Below are positions 56,028 to 64,000 of a DNA stretch of 64,000 nt, in pieces (within the stretch, counting starts at the first letter, position 1; each line of letters starts with the position of its first letter). The stretch is taken from positions 476,462 through 540,461 of the forward strand of contig NZ_CACSKD010000002.1 of the NCBI RefSeq assembly GCF_902706285.1. Direction: 5' to 3'. This stretch comes from Rhizobium sp. 18055. GTDB lineage: Bacteria; Pseudomonadota; Alphaproteobacteria; Rhizobiales; Rhizobiaceae. A model generated the notes under the pieces. The model saw only the letters and a list, made by a program, of their open reading frames with translations, was not told the origin of the DNA and made no database searches. The position numbers were made by a program, and so were the translations under genes.

Positions 56028-56717
56028 CTATGCCGTTACAGACGACGGCTCGATCTTGACGCCCGGGCCCATAGTCGAAGAGATCGCTACGCGCTTGACG
56101 TAGTTGCCCTTTGCACCAGTTGGCTTTGCCTTGATGACGGCGTCAGCGAAAGCCTTGATGTTTTCTTCAAGAGCCTTGGCGTCGAACGAAGCCTTGCCGA
56201 TGCCGGCGTGGACGATACCAGCCTTTTCGACGCGGAATTCGACAGCGCCACCCTTGGAAGCCTTGACGGCACCAGCGACATCCATCGTTACCGTGCCAAC
56301 CTTCGGGTTCGGCATCATGCCACGCGGGCCGAGAACCTTACCGAGGCGACCGACGAGCGGCATCATGTCAGGTGTTGCGATGCAACGATCGAAGTCGATC
56401 TTGCCGCCCTGAACGATTTCGACGAGCTCTTCAGCGCCGACGATGTCTGCACCAGCAGCCTTGGCTTCATCAGCCTTGGCGCCACGTGCGAAGACAGCAA
56501 CGCGAACGTCGCGGCCGGTGCCGTTCGGCAGGTTGACAACGCCGCGGACCATCTGGTCTGCGTGACGCGGGTCAACGCCGAGGTTCATCGAAACTTCGAC
56601 GGTTTCGTCGAACTTGGCGATTGCCCGTTCCTTGACCATGCCGATAGCGAGGTCGAGAGCGTAGAGCTTCGTAGGATCAACACCTTCGTTGATCTTCTTA
56701 GTGCGCTTGCCTGCCAT
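56028..56717 (-). CDS. rplA: 50S ribosomal protein L1
   Basis: 229 residues with [75 protein letters not shown] and [14 protein letters not shown]. It forms the L1 stalk at the E-site and represses the L11 operon in E. coli. It lies four bases after rplK. Confidence 0.99.
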   Translation of the reverse strand: MAGKRTKKINEGVDPTKLYALDLAIGMVKERAIAKFDETVEVSMNLGVDPRHADQMVRGVVNLPNGTGRDVRVAVFARGAKADEAKAAGADIVGAEELVEIVQGGKIDFDRCIATPDMMPLVGRLGKVLGPRGMMPNPKVGTVTMDVAGAVKASKGGAVEFRVEKAGIVHAGIGKASFDAKALEENIKAFADAVIKAKPTGAKGNYVKRVAISSTMGPGVKIEPSSVTA

Positions 56718-56721
56718 GGTC

Positions 56722-57153
56722 TTATCCTACCACTTCCAGGCCCATGGCGCGGGCAGAGCCCTCGATCATCGCCATTGCACCTTCGATATCAGCTGCGTTC
56801 AGATCCTTCATCTTGGCTTCGGCGATCGACTTGATCTGAGCCTTGGTGAGCTTTCCGGCGTTGGCGCCCTTGCCAGGCGTCTTCGAACCGGACGTGATCT
56901 TCGCTTCCTTCTTCAGCCAATAGCTGACCGGAGGCTGCTTCATCACGAAGGTGAACGACTTGTCCTGGTAGTAGGTGATGACGACCGGGATCGGCATACC
57001 CTTTTCCATTTCCTGCGTCGCGGCGTTGAACGCCTTGCAGAATTCCATGATGTTAATGCCACGCTGACCAAGCGCCGGGCCGATTGGCGGGGACGGGTTT
57101 GCCGATCCTGCCTTGACCTGAAGCTTGAGCTGGCCTGCAACTTTCTTAGCCAT
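56722..57153 (-). CDS. rplK: 50S ribosomal protein L11
   Basis: 143 residues with [40 protein letters not shown], the proline-rich hinge, and the RNA-binding C-terminal domain ending [16 protein letters not shown]. It is in the GTPase centre. A 170-base gap separates it from nusG. Confidence 0.99.
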   Translation of the reverse strand: MAKKVAGQLKLQVKAGSANPSPPIGPALGQRGINIMEFCKAFNAATQEMEKGMPIPVVITYYQDKSFTFVMKQPPVSYWLKKEAKITSGSKTPGKGANAGKLTKAQIKSIAEAKMKDLNAADIEGAMAMIEGSARAMGLEVVG

Positions 57154-57323
57154 ATCTCTCTGCCTTTCACTGACGGCCGGTTACCCGGCCCATAAATGCC
57201 GGATTGCTCCGGCGGCTGTGGTTGCGTGGTACGGATATAGAGCCCGGCTAAGACCCCTCACCTTCCACGCGCTTCGTGGCTTACGCCACACGGAAACAAG
57301 TCAAGTTGACTTAACTTCCGCGC

Positions 57324-57854
57324 TCAGACCTTCTCGACCTGAGCGTATTCCAGTTCGACCGGCGTAGCGCGGCCGAAGATCGACACTTCAACCTTCAGGC
57401 GCGAACGTTCTTCGTCCACATCCTGAACCGTGCCGTTGAACGATGCGAACGGACCGTCGGAAACGCGGACCTGCTCGCCAATCTCGAAGGTAACCGAAGA
57501 CTTCGGACGCTCGACACCTTCCTGAACCTGACCGAGAATGCGGTCGGCTTCATAGTCAGGGATCGGAACGGGCCTGTTGTCAGAACCAAGAAAGCCGGTA
57601 ACCTTCGGCGTGTTCTTGATCAGGTGGTAGGCTTCGTCGGTCAGGTTGGCGCGAACCATCACATAACCCGGGAAGAACTTGCGCTCGCTATCGACCTTGC
57701 GGCCGCGGCGAACTTCAACCACCTTTTCAGTCGGGACGAGAATCTTTTCAAAGAGATGCTCAAGGCCCTTCTGTCTGGCCTTATTCTCGATGTCTTCCGC
57801 GACCTTCTTTTCAAAATTCGAGTACGCGTGGACGATGTACCAACGTGCCGCCAT
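57324..57854 (-). CDS. nusG: Transcription termination/antitermination protein NusG
   Basis: 176 residues: MAARWYIVHAYSNFEKKVAEDIENKARQKGL (NGN domain, binds polymerase) and the KOW domain EIGEQVRVSDGPFASFNGTVQDVDEERSRLKVEVSIFGRATPVEL, which binds Rho or S10. It lies 17 bases after secE. Confidence 0.98.
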   Translation of the reverse strand: MAARWYIVHAYSNFEKKVAEDIENKARQKGLEHLFEKILVPTEKVVEVRRGRKVDSERKFFPGYVMVRANLTDEAYHLIKNTPKVTGFLGSDNRPVPIPDYEADRILGQVQEGVERPKSSVTFEIGEQVRVSDGPFASFNGTVQDVDEERSRLKVEVSIFGRATPVELEYAQVEKV

Positions 57855-57871
57855 CTTATATCTCCACCCGA

Positions 57872-58072
57872 TCAGTTGCCGATATTGAGCACAAAGCCCA
57901 GCAGCCAGCCGATCAACTGGTCCGCGGCAAAAAAGAACAGCGCGGCAAAGACCACCATCACAAGCACCATGATCGTCGAGATCATCGTTTCACGGCGCGA
58001 CGGCCAGGTAACTTTCAACGTTTCCGTGCGGACCTGCTGCAGAAACGTAAGCGGATTAGATTTGGATGCCAT
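57872..58072 (-). CDS. secE: Preprotein translocase subunit SecE
   Basis: 66 residues from the ATG at 58072 (MASKSNPLTFLQQVRTETLKVTWPSRRETMIST); an ATG at 58087 adds five residues. The conserved amphipathic helix with KVTWPSRRE is followed by a single membrane helix (VLVMVVFAALFFFAADQLIGWLLGF). This is the one-span form that clamps SecY. It precedes nusG in the standard order. Confidence 0.96.
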   Translation of the reverse strand: MASKSNPLTFLQQVRTETLKVTWPSRRETMISTIMVLVMVVFAALFFFAADQLIGWLLGFVLNIGN

Positions 58073-58259
58073 CGACTGCCCACGCAATTACGGCACGTAA
58101 AGCTGACTATATCAGCCCCACGCACCGCGTGTCTGTTGAACCCCTACATAAACACCGATTCCCCATTAGACAAGAGGGGAACCAAAGTTTAACGAATTTA
58201 GCCATGTACCGCCTCTTGCGAAATGCTGCAGAATGTCCGCGCTGTTCGTTTCAAGGAAA

Positions 58260-58335
<76 letters not shown>

Positions 58336-58399
58336 TTACGCTTTTCAATCAGCCTGTTGGCCGGAGCCTAGAAGCATCATTGAGAAGCATGGCGCTCCC

Positions 58400-58426
58400 T
58401 TTAAGACGCCGGAACGAGATTGGCAA
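58400..58426 (-). promoter_or_regulatory. Candidate promoter of the tRNA-Trp-secE-nusG unit
   Basis: On the minus strand TTGCCA (58426-58421), about 15 bases, TTAAAG-like (58405-58400) upstream of the tRNA 5' end at 58335. The -10 box is weak and the call is from pattern only. Confidence 0.35.
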
Positions 58427-58473
58427 GGGTGATTTTCACTTTTTCCCGTTCTGCGCCTCGCCAGGTGGCCGGA

Positions 58474-59367
58474 TCAGAGTTTTACATATTTGCGCCAATC
58501 ATGCTCTTCCCTGAAGCCGAGCACCTCGCGGATCTTGCGGTTGGAGAGAAGGCTTTCATATTCGCCGATCTCGCGGATGAACTTCACGTTGGGGAAGAAC
58601 CGCGCAGCCAGTTCCCTTGAAGGCGTGTTGGCTGACACCGTATCGTTGACGGCGTTGAAGACCTGGAAACCGAGGCCATCCTTCTCGATGCAGAGATGGC
58701 AGATCTGGCCGAGATCGCGGGCGTCGATATAGCTCCAGGCGATCCGCTTGCGCATCTCGGGATTGGCGAAATAGGTCGGGAAGTTCTCATATTCGTGCGG
58801 CTCGATGACGTTGCCTATCCTCAGCGCATAGATGTCGGCGCCGGATCGCTCGGCGAACGCCCGCGCCGTCTTCTCGTTGATCACCTTCGATAGGCCGTAG
58901 GAATCCATCGGATTGACGTCGTAATCCTCATCCAGCGGGAACTGGTGGAAGTCGCGATGCCCCTCGGCGAAGCAGACGCCATAGGTGGTTTCGCTAGAGG
59001 CGACGATAATCTTGCGGACGCCGAGCTTCACCGCTGCCTCGATGACATTATAAGTGCCCATCGTGTTGATGCGGAACGTCTCGTTGTCAGGCTTGATCAG
59101 GATGCGGGGGATTGCGGCAAAATGCACAACCGCGTCATAGGGTTGCACGCCCCTGCCCGCTTCGAGATCCGGAAAGTCTCGGTGCATGGAGAGCGCATTA
59201 TAGACCTGGCCGCTATCGGTGATATCGACGATCAGGTTGGTAACGCCGGGGCTATCGAGCGGCACGAGATCGATGTTGTGAACCTCGTAGCCGGCATTGA
59301 CCAGCCACGGCACCGCATGACGTCCGGCCTTACCCGAGCCGCCGGTGAACAGAATGCGCTTCTTCAT
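58474..59367 (-). CDS. NAD-dependent epimerase/dehydratase family protein
   Basis: 297 residues. The extended short-chain dehydrogenase fold has the nucleotide motif GGSGKAGRHA (9-18), VASSETTYG (catalytic serine region), and YGLSK (catalytic Tyr and Lys). It probably acts on a nucleotide sugar or uronate; the family is broad and the substrate is not evident. It is a single gene between tRNA-Trp and the second tuf, on the minus strand. Confidence 0.85.
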   Translation of the reverse strand: MKKRILFTGGSGKAGRHAVPWLVNAGYEVHNIDLVPLDSPGVTNLIVDITDSGQVYNALSMHRDFPDLEAGRGVQPYDAVVHFAAIPRILIKPDNETFRINTMGTYNVIEAAVKLGVRKIIVASSETTYGVCFAEGHRDFHQFPLDEDYDVNPMDSYGLSKVINEKTARAFAERSGADIYALRIGNVIEPHEYENFPTYFANPEMRKRIAWSYIDARDLGQICHLCIEKDGLGFQVFNAVNDTVSANTPSRELAARFFPNVKFIREIGEYESLLSNRKIREVLGFREEHDWRKYVKL

Positions 59368-59586
59368 GAATATCCTCCCAAGTCATCAAATATCGGAGGC
59401 ATAGATAGAGTGTCTTGGAGGCAACGCAAGACAGCGCGGCCGACCCGCGGCCGCTAAACCACATCGAGCTCCGCGATCGCCGCAAGCGCGGGCTCAAGCG
59501 CTGTTCTCTGAAATCAAAAGCGCCTCCAATTGAGGGTATCTCAAGATGATACGTCAGAGAGAGCAGGCGCCAACCAGACAAAGCAA

Positions 59587-59616
59587 AAAGGCCCCGCCGT
59601 TCCCGGCAGGGCCTTC
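59587..59616 (-). terminator. Terminator of the second tuf gene
   Basis: On the minus strand AAGGCCCTGCCG, GGAA, CGGCGGGGCCTT and TTTTG form a stem of 12 positions with one G-U pair and a U-run, 24 bases after the stop at 59640. Confidence 0.9.
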
Positions 59617-59639
59617 CTTAACTCAGAATAATCCGAGGA

Positions 59640-60815
<1,176 letters not shown>

Positions 60816-60872
60816 TTGAATGCTTCCTGTGAACGAAATGGGATGACCCCGGCGAACCGGTTTAGTGCCGCC

Positions 60873-60900
60873 GTTTAAGGGTTTCGGCGGAATTGCGCAA
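60873..60900 (-). promoter_or_regulatory. Candidate promoter of the second tuf
   Basis: On the minus strand TTGCGC (60900-60895), a 16-base spacer, TTAAAC (60878-60873). It lies about 60 bases upstream of the tuf start codon. Both boxes are weaker than the consensus. Confidence 0.35.
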
Positions 60901-61078
60901 GACTTAATTGCGGACGGTATTCCTTGCTGCAGCCGCATATGGGAACGACGCATCCAATCGGCAATATCCACGCCCAATGGCTGTGTGCGGATTTCATCGA
61001 CCATCGCCACAACTGCTTGATGCTATGATATTAGTTTGGCTGCCGGACCGAGCCCGGCCATCGCCCGGGGAGCACGCC

Positions 61079-61588
61079 ATGGAACCGAAGGACATTGCGA
61101 AACGATCTGCAGGCAACTTTCTGATCTTTGCCGCCTGCGCATTCATATTGTGGATACTGGCCGCTGCGATCGACTGGATAGCCCAGATCCTGCGCCTGTC
61201 GACGCCCGAGCGTCTGCCGACGCTCGCCGCCTCCATCGTCAGTTCATCGACGCTGCAGGCGATCGTTGCCATATGGCTGCTGACGGCCGCGGTCGCCATC
61301 GCCTTTCCGAAGATGTTGCGACCGCTTTCGACCACGACGACGTTGATGTTCGATGTGGGATACGGAATCCTCGGCGCGCTGACCGGCTTCGGCATCGCCA
61401 TCGGCCTGTTCGGCGGCGGCTGGTCGATCCTGCTCCGTGCGCTGATCTATAGTGTGATCATCGCCGTCGGCTACCTCGTCGTGCGCAAATGGCTGTCGCG
61501 AGATGAATTCGCGATCGACAGGCGAACGCAGTGGATGGCAGCCGGTATCATCGCGCTGGCTTCCCCTTTCGTGCTGCTTTGGGGCTGA
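61079..61588 (+). CDS. Membrane protein of unknown function
   Basis: 169 residues from the ATG at 61079 (MEPKDIAKRSAGNFLIF); the longer frame to 60908 starts inside non-coding sequence. Five hydrophobic segments (about 12-35, 55-75, 85-110, 115-135, 150-168) suggest an inner-membrane protein. I do not recognise a family. It is divergent from the second tuf and followed by two tRNA genes on the opposite strand. Confidence 0.6.
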   Translation: MEPKDIAKRSAGNFLIFAACAFILWILAAAIDWIAQILRLSTPERLPTLAASIVSSSTLQAIVAIWLLTAAVAIAFPKMLRPLSTTTTLMFDVGYGILGALTGFGIAIGLFGGGWSILLRALIYSVIIAVGYLVVRKWLSRDEFAIDRRTQWMAAGIIALASPFVLLWG

Positions 61589-61676
61589 GATCGGCTCGCC
61601 GAACATCAAAGAGACGAAAACGCAAAAAAGCCGCTCGATGCAGCTTGGCCAAAACTCGAATTGCAACATGATATCA

Positions 61677-61750
61677 TGGAGCGGGTAGCGGGAATCGAAC
61701 CCGCGTATTCAGCTTGGAAGGCTGCTGCTCTACCATTGAGCTATACCCGC
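61677..61750 (-). tRNA. trnG: tRNA-Gly (TCC anticodon)
   Basis: 74 nt on the minus strand: 5' GCGGGTATAGCTCAATGG, anticodon loop CTTCCAA (TCC), T-loop GTTCGATTC, acceptor GCGGGTA/TACCCGC, encoded CCA. It lies 24 bases from the neighbouring tRNA-Tyr gene, on the same strand. Confidence 0.97.
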
Positions 61751-61774
61751 GGGGTGGTCTGATCCGAGGACGAA

Positions 61775-61859
61775 TGGTGGAGAGAGTTGGATTTGAACCA
61801 ACGTAGGCGTAGCCAACGGATTTACAGTCCGTCCCCTTTAACCACTCGGGCATCTCTCC
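61775..61859 (-). tRNA. trnY: tRNA-Tyr (GTA anticodon)
   Basis: 85 nt on the minus strand with the long variable arm of a class II tRNA: 5' GGAGAGATGCCCGAGTGG, anticodon loop CTGTAAA (GTA), acceptor GGAGAGA/TCTCTCC, then ACCA. It is followed by tRNA-Gly, 24 bases downstream, probably as one transcript. Confidence 0.97.
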
Positions 61860-62064
61860 AGTTTTTCGTCCGGATCGTTAGACCAAGTCTGCTAGACTTT
61901 CGAAGCGTTGCCGCCCCTCGGTCTGCGCCGCGTATATGACCGCCCGAAATCCTCATGTCAACACGATGACGATGGAAAATATGTGAAAAATGTCATCGGC
62001 GGTGGAAAGCCCCTGTGCCGAAAGTAATCCTATGCGGAGAGAAGCGCCGCCGTTATAAAGCGGC

Positions 62065-62955
62065 ATGAGCAAAGATAATAAAACAGGCGGCCCGCCCGCA
62101 GACGACAAATCCGCCCAGGACACGCACTACGCCACTTTGCGTCGTGCGCATCGCGACAACAAGCGCGAACGCGGCGAAATTCCAACCCCTGGCTTCCAGA
62201 AGCGCAAGCGTGGCGGCGATGACTGGAAGCCGCCTGTTTTGGCGCCCGACCAGGTCCATCTCTATGGCCTGCACACGGTTCGCGCTGCCCTTGAGAACAA
62301 GGAGCGCAAGAATATCAAGCTGTCGGTGACGCAGAATGCGCTGGCACGTCTTGAGATCGACGTCGAAGCGCTCGGTATTCCGGTCGAGATGGTGTCGCCG
62401 CAGGATATCGACAAGGTGCTCGGCCCCGACGCCATCCACCAGGGCGTGATGCTCGAAACGCGTCCCCTGCCCGTGCGTCGTCTCGAGGCGCTGAAGGACA
62501 GCCCGCTGATCCTGGTTCTCGATCAGGTCACCGATCCTCATAATGTCGGCGCGATCATGCGCTCTGCCGTGGCGTTCGATGCGGGTGCGGTGATTACCAC
62601 GCAGCGCCATAGCCCGACCGAATCAGGCGTGCTCGCCAAATCGGCCTCCGGCGCGCTGGAGCTTATCCCCTATATTCAGATCACCAACCTCGCCGATGCA
62701 CTGAACGAGTTGCATAAGCTCGGCTTCCTGACGATCGGGCTTGATTCGGACGGGCCCGCCCCTCTCGAAGGCACGTTCGCTGGCGAGAAGGTTGCCCTGG
62801 TGCTTGGCGCCGAAGGCAAGGGTCTGCGCCAGAAGACGCGCGAGACAGTCAACGCGTTGGCACGTCTTGATATGCCGGGTGAGATCAAGTCTCTGAACGT
62901 GTCGAACGCAGCAGCCATCGCCATGTATGCAGCGCGTGTGCATCTGAAGGGCTGA
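62065..62955 (+). CDS. rlmB: TrmH-family 23S rRNA (guanosine-2'-O-)-methyltransferase
   Basis: 296 residues. A charged N-terminal tail (about 1-60) precedes the substrate-binding domain (LYGLHTVRAALENKERK) and the SPOUT methyltransferase domain with its three motifs: VLDQVTDPHNVGAIMRSAVAFDAGAVI (N-x-G-x-I-x-R), VALVLGAEGKGLR and SLNVSNAAAIAMYA, which form the trefoil knot. It probably methylates a 23S rRNA guanosine 2'-OH; a tRNA target cannot be excluded. Confidence 0.88.
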   Translation: MSKDNKTGGPPADDKSAQDTHYATLRRAHRDNKRERGEIPTPGFQKRKRGGDDWKPPVLAPDQVHLYGLHTVRAALENKERKNIKLSVTQNALARLEIDVEALGIPVEMVSPQDIDKVLGPDAIHQGVMLETRPLPVRRLEALKDSPLILVLDQVTDPHNVGAIMRSAVAFDAGAVITTQRHSPTESGVLAKSASGALELIPYIQITNLADALNELHKLGFLTIGLDSDGPAPLEGTFAGEKVALVLGAEGKGLRQKTRETVNALARLDMPGEIKSLNVSNAAAIAMYAARVHLKG

Positions 62956-62995
62956 ACCGGCTCCGCGACGGGCCACGACAAGAGGGAGAATTGTC

Positions 62996-63691
62996 ATGAT
63001 CCGTTTTGCACTTCGACCGGCGGCATTGGCTGCCGGTCTTTTCGTCTGCAGCGCAGCGCTTGCGGACGACGTGGATGTCGACATCGTCAAGGCGCAGGCC
63101 GGCACCTACCTGATCGCATCGGCAAGCGGCGAACCGGGTTGCCGGATCACGCTCGAGAGCGGCAACGCCATTGGCGGCTATTCTCTCTCGGGCGCAGACG
63201 ACTGCGTCAAACCGCTTCCCGCACTGGCCGAGGCCTATGCCTGGAATTTTGATTCGAATGGCGGTTTGATTCTGCTTGATGCGACGCGCAAGGTTCTGGC
63301 GCGGTTCGTCGAAAACGAGGGATCGCCGCTGGAAACCGAAGACGAGCAGCCGCTATTCATGCTCGATGCGCCCAAGGGCGTCGATCGGCTTCCGACCTTT
63401 GCCAGCCTTGCCGGCAACTGGACGCTTCAGCGACCAACGGGCGAGAAGCTCTGCACGTTGATCCTGACGAATGCGAAGGACAAGGATGGTAATTCGCCGC
63501 TGTCACCGAGCGGAGACTGCGCGCCGGCTGTCGCCAGACTCAACCTCGCCGTCTTCAGCGTCGAGGGGTTCGGGCTGGTGCTGATGAGCAAGGACGGCGC
63601 GTCCCTGTCCTTCGACATGCTGGAGAACGGCAACTTCGAAAAGAGCCCCGAGGACGGCGGCAAGCCGTTGCTGATGATCAAAAATCCCTAA
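62996..63691 (+). CDS. AprI/Inh-like secreted protease-inhibitor protein, two tandem domains
   Basis: 231 residues. A signal peptide (ALRPAALAAGLFVCSAALA) is followed by two copies of the Inh fold: AGTYLIASASGEPGCRITL...DDCVK...YAWNFDSNGGLILLDATRKVLARF (about 36-110) and AGNWTLQRPTGEKLCTLIL...GDCAP...LNLAVFSVEGFGLVLMSKDGASLSF (about 140-210). Each has the Cys pair that makes the conserved disulfide. Family knowledge: Inh proteins block serralysin-type metalloproteases in the periplasm. No protease gene is next to it here. Confidence 0.8.
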   Translation: MIRFALRPAALAAGLFVCSAALADDVDVDIVKAQAGTYLIASASGEPGCRITLESGNAIGGYSLSGADDCVKPLPALAEAYAWNFDSNGGLILLDATRKVLARFVENEGSPLETEDEQPLFMLDAPKGVDRLPTFASLAGNWTLQRPTGEKLCTLILTNAKDKDGNSPLSPSGDCAPAVARLNLAVFSVEGFGLVLMSKDGASLSFDMLENGNFEKSPEDGGKPLLMIKNP

Positions 63692-63863
63692 AGCGCGCCG
63701 CGCGTTCGGATTCGCTTGCCGCGCTTCAGCCCCTTGTTTTGACGCATGTCTTTCGCGCGGAACCGGCCAGCCTTTCGGGGCACATGCTGTCGCCGCCTCG
63801 GTTTTGCCGCTTGCAGCAGCTATCGTCTGTCTATGCTCCTGAAAACAAGGAGAAGCACACAAC

Positions 63864-64000
63864 ATGGCAGTCCGCCCCCTTCTGATCGGCATTCTTTTCA
63901 TCGGCATCTTTGTCGCCATCGTTCTCAGCATCACCTGGATCGACAAAACCCAGCCACTGCACCAGCCAGATCCACTTGCCCCCGCCACCAGCCCCAATCC
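63864..64000 (+). CDS. Small membrane-anchored protein (partial, cut by right edge)
   Basis: The ATG at 63864 follows AGGAG at 11 bases; the frame is open to the window end (45 codons seen). MAVRPLLIGILFIGIFVAIVLSITWIDKTQPLHQPDPLAPATSPN: one N-terminal hydrophobic helix, then a proline-rich outer part. No family recognised; the rest lies outside the window. Confidence 0.5.
   Translation, partial: MAVRPLLIGILFIGIFVAIVLSITWIDKTQPLHQPDPLAPATSPN

Overview
The window is a 64 kb piece of an alphaproteobacterial chromosome, most likely Rhizobiaceae (Rhizobium, Neorhizobium or Agrobacterium type). The reasons are a GC-rich sequence of roughly 60 %, an uninterrupted str-S10-spc-alpha ribosomal cluster, a second and nearly identical tuf gene near tRNA-Trp, secE and nusG, rhizobial-type promoters (TTGACN-16/17-CTATAC-like), and small proteins typical of rhizobia (DUF1883, LprI-like, AprI/Inh-like).

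Region 1 (1 to about 6.5 kb) is accessory DNA. On the minus strand a small ORF, a TnsA-like protein and a TnsB/Mu-type DDE transposase (DD35E, running off the left edge) form a transposition operon. Divergently, a second protein that I read as TnsA-like but without catalytic residues is followed by a soluble FtsH-like AAA+ zinc metalloprotease. Between them lies about 1 kb of non-coding DNA with a strong terminator and repeated palindromic motifs. My reading is a Tn7/Mu-family element that carries its own unfoldase or protease. This is the best candidate here for an undescribed system.

Region 2 (6.7 to 25.2 kb) is ordinary chromosomal metabolism and envelope maintenance. It holds metY, a CoA-binding protein, a DMT exporter, an ECHDC3-like crotonase, a PaaI-type thioesterase, rplM-rpsI behind a clear promoter and leader hairpin, speB, argC, a DapA-family protein without its Schiff-base lysine, rarA, a Do-family protease, ilvD, and msrP-msrQ.

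Region 3 (25.3 to 44.6 kb), all on the minus strand, runs in transcription order rpsL-rpsG-fusA-tuf-rpsJ-rplC-rplD-rplW-rplB-rpsS-rplV-rpsC-rplP-rpmC-rpsQ // rplN-rplX-rplE-rpsN-rpsH-rplF-rplR-rpsE-rpmD-rplO // secY-adk-rpsM-rpsK-rpoA-rplQ. Several intrinsic-terminator-like hairpins subdivide it.

Region 4 (45 to 64 kb): a NUDIX gene and a small unknown gene converge on rpoC. The minus-strand series tRNA-Trp-secE-nusG-rplK-rplA-rplJ-rplL-rpoB-rpoC follows, then an NAD-dependent epimerase, the second tuf, a membrane protein, tRNA-Gly and tRNA-Tyr, an rlmB-type rRNA methyltransferase, a two-domain AprI/Inh-like protein and an incomplete small membrane protein at the right edge. The core genes supply ribosomes, RNA polymerase, elongation factors and the Sec channel. 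Their hairpins and leaders suggest the usual translational and attenuation control.
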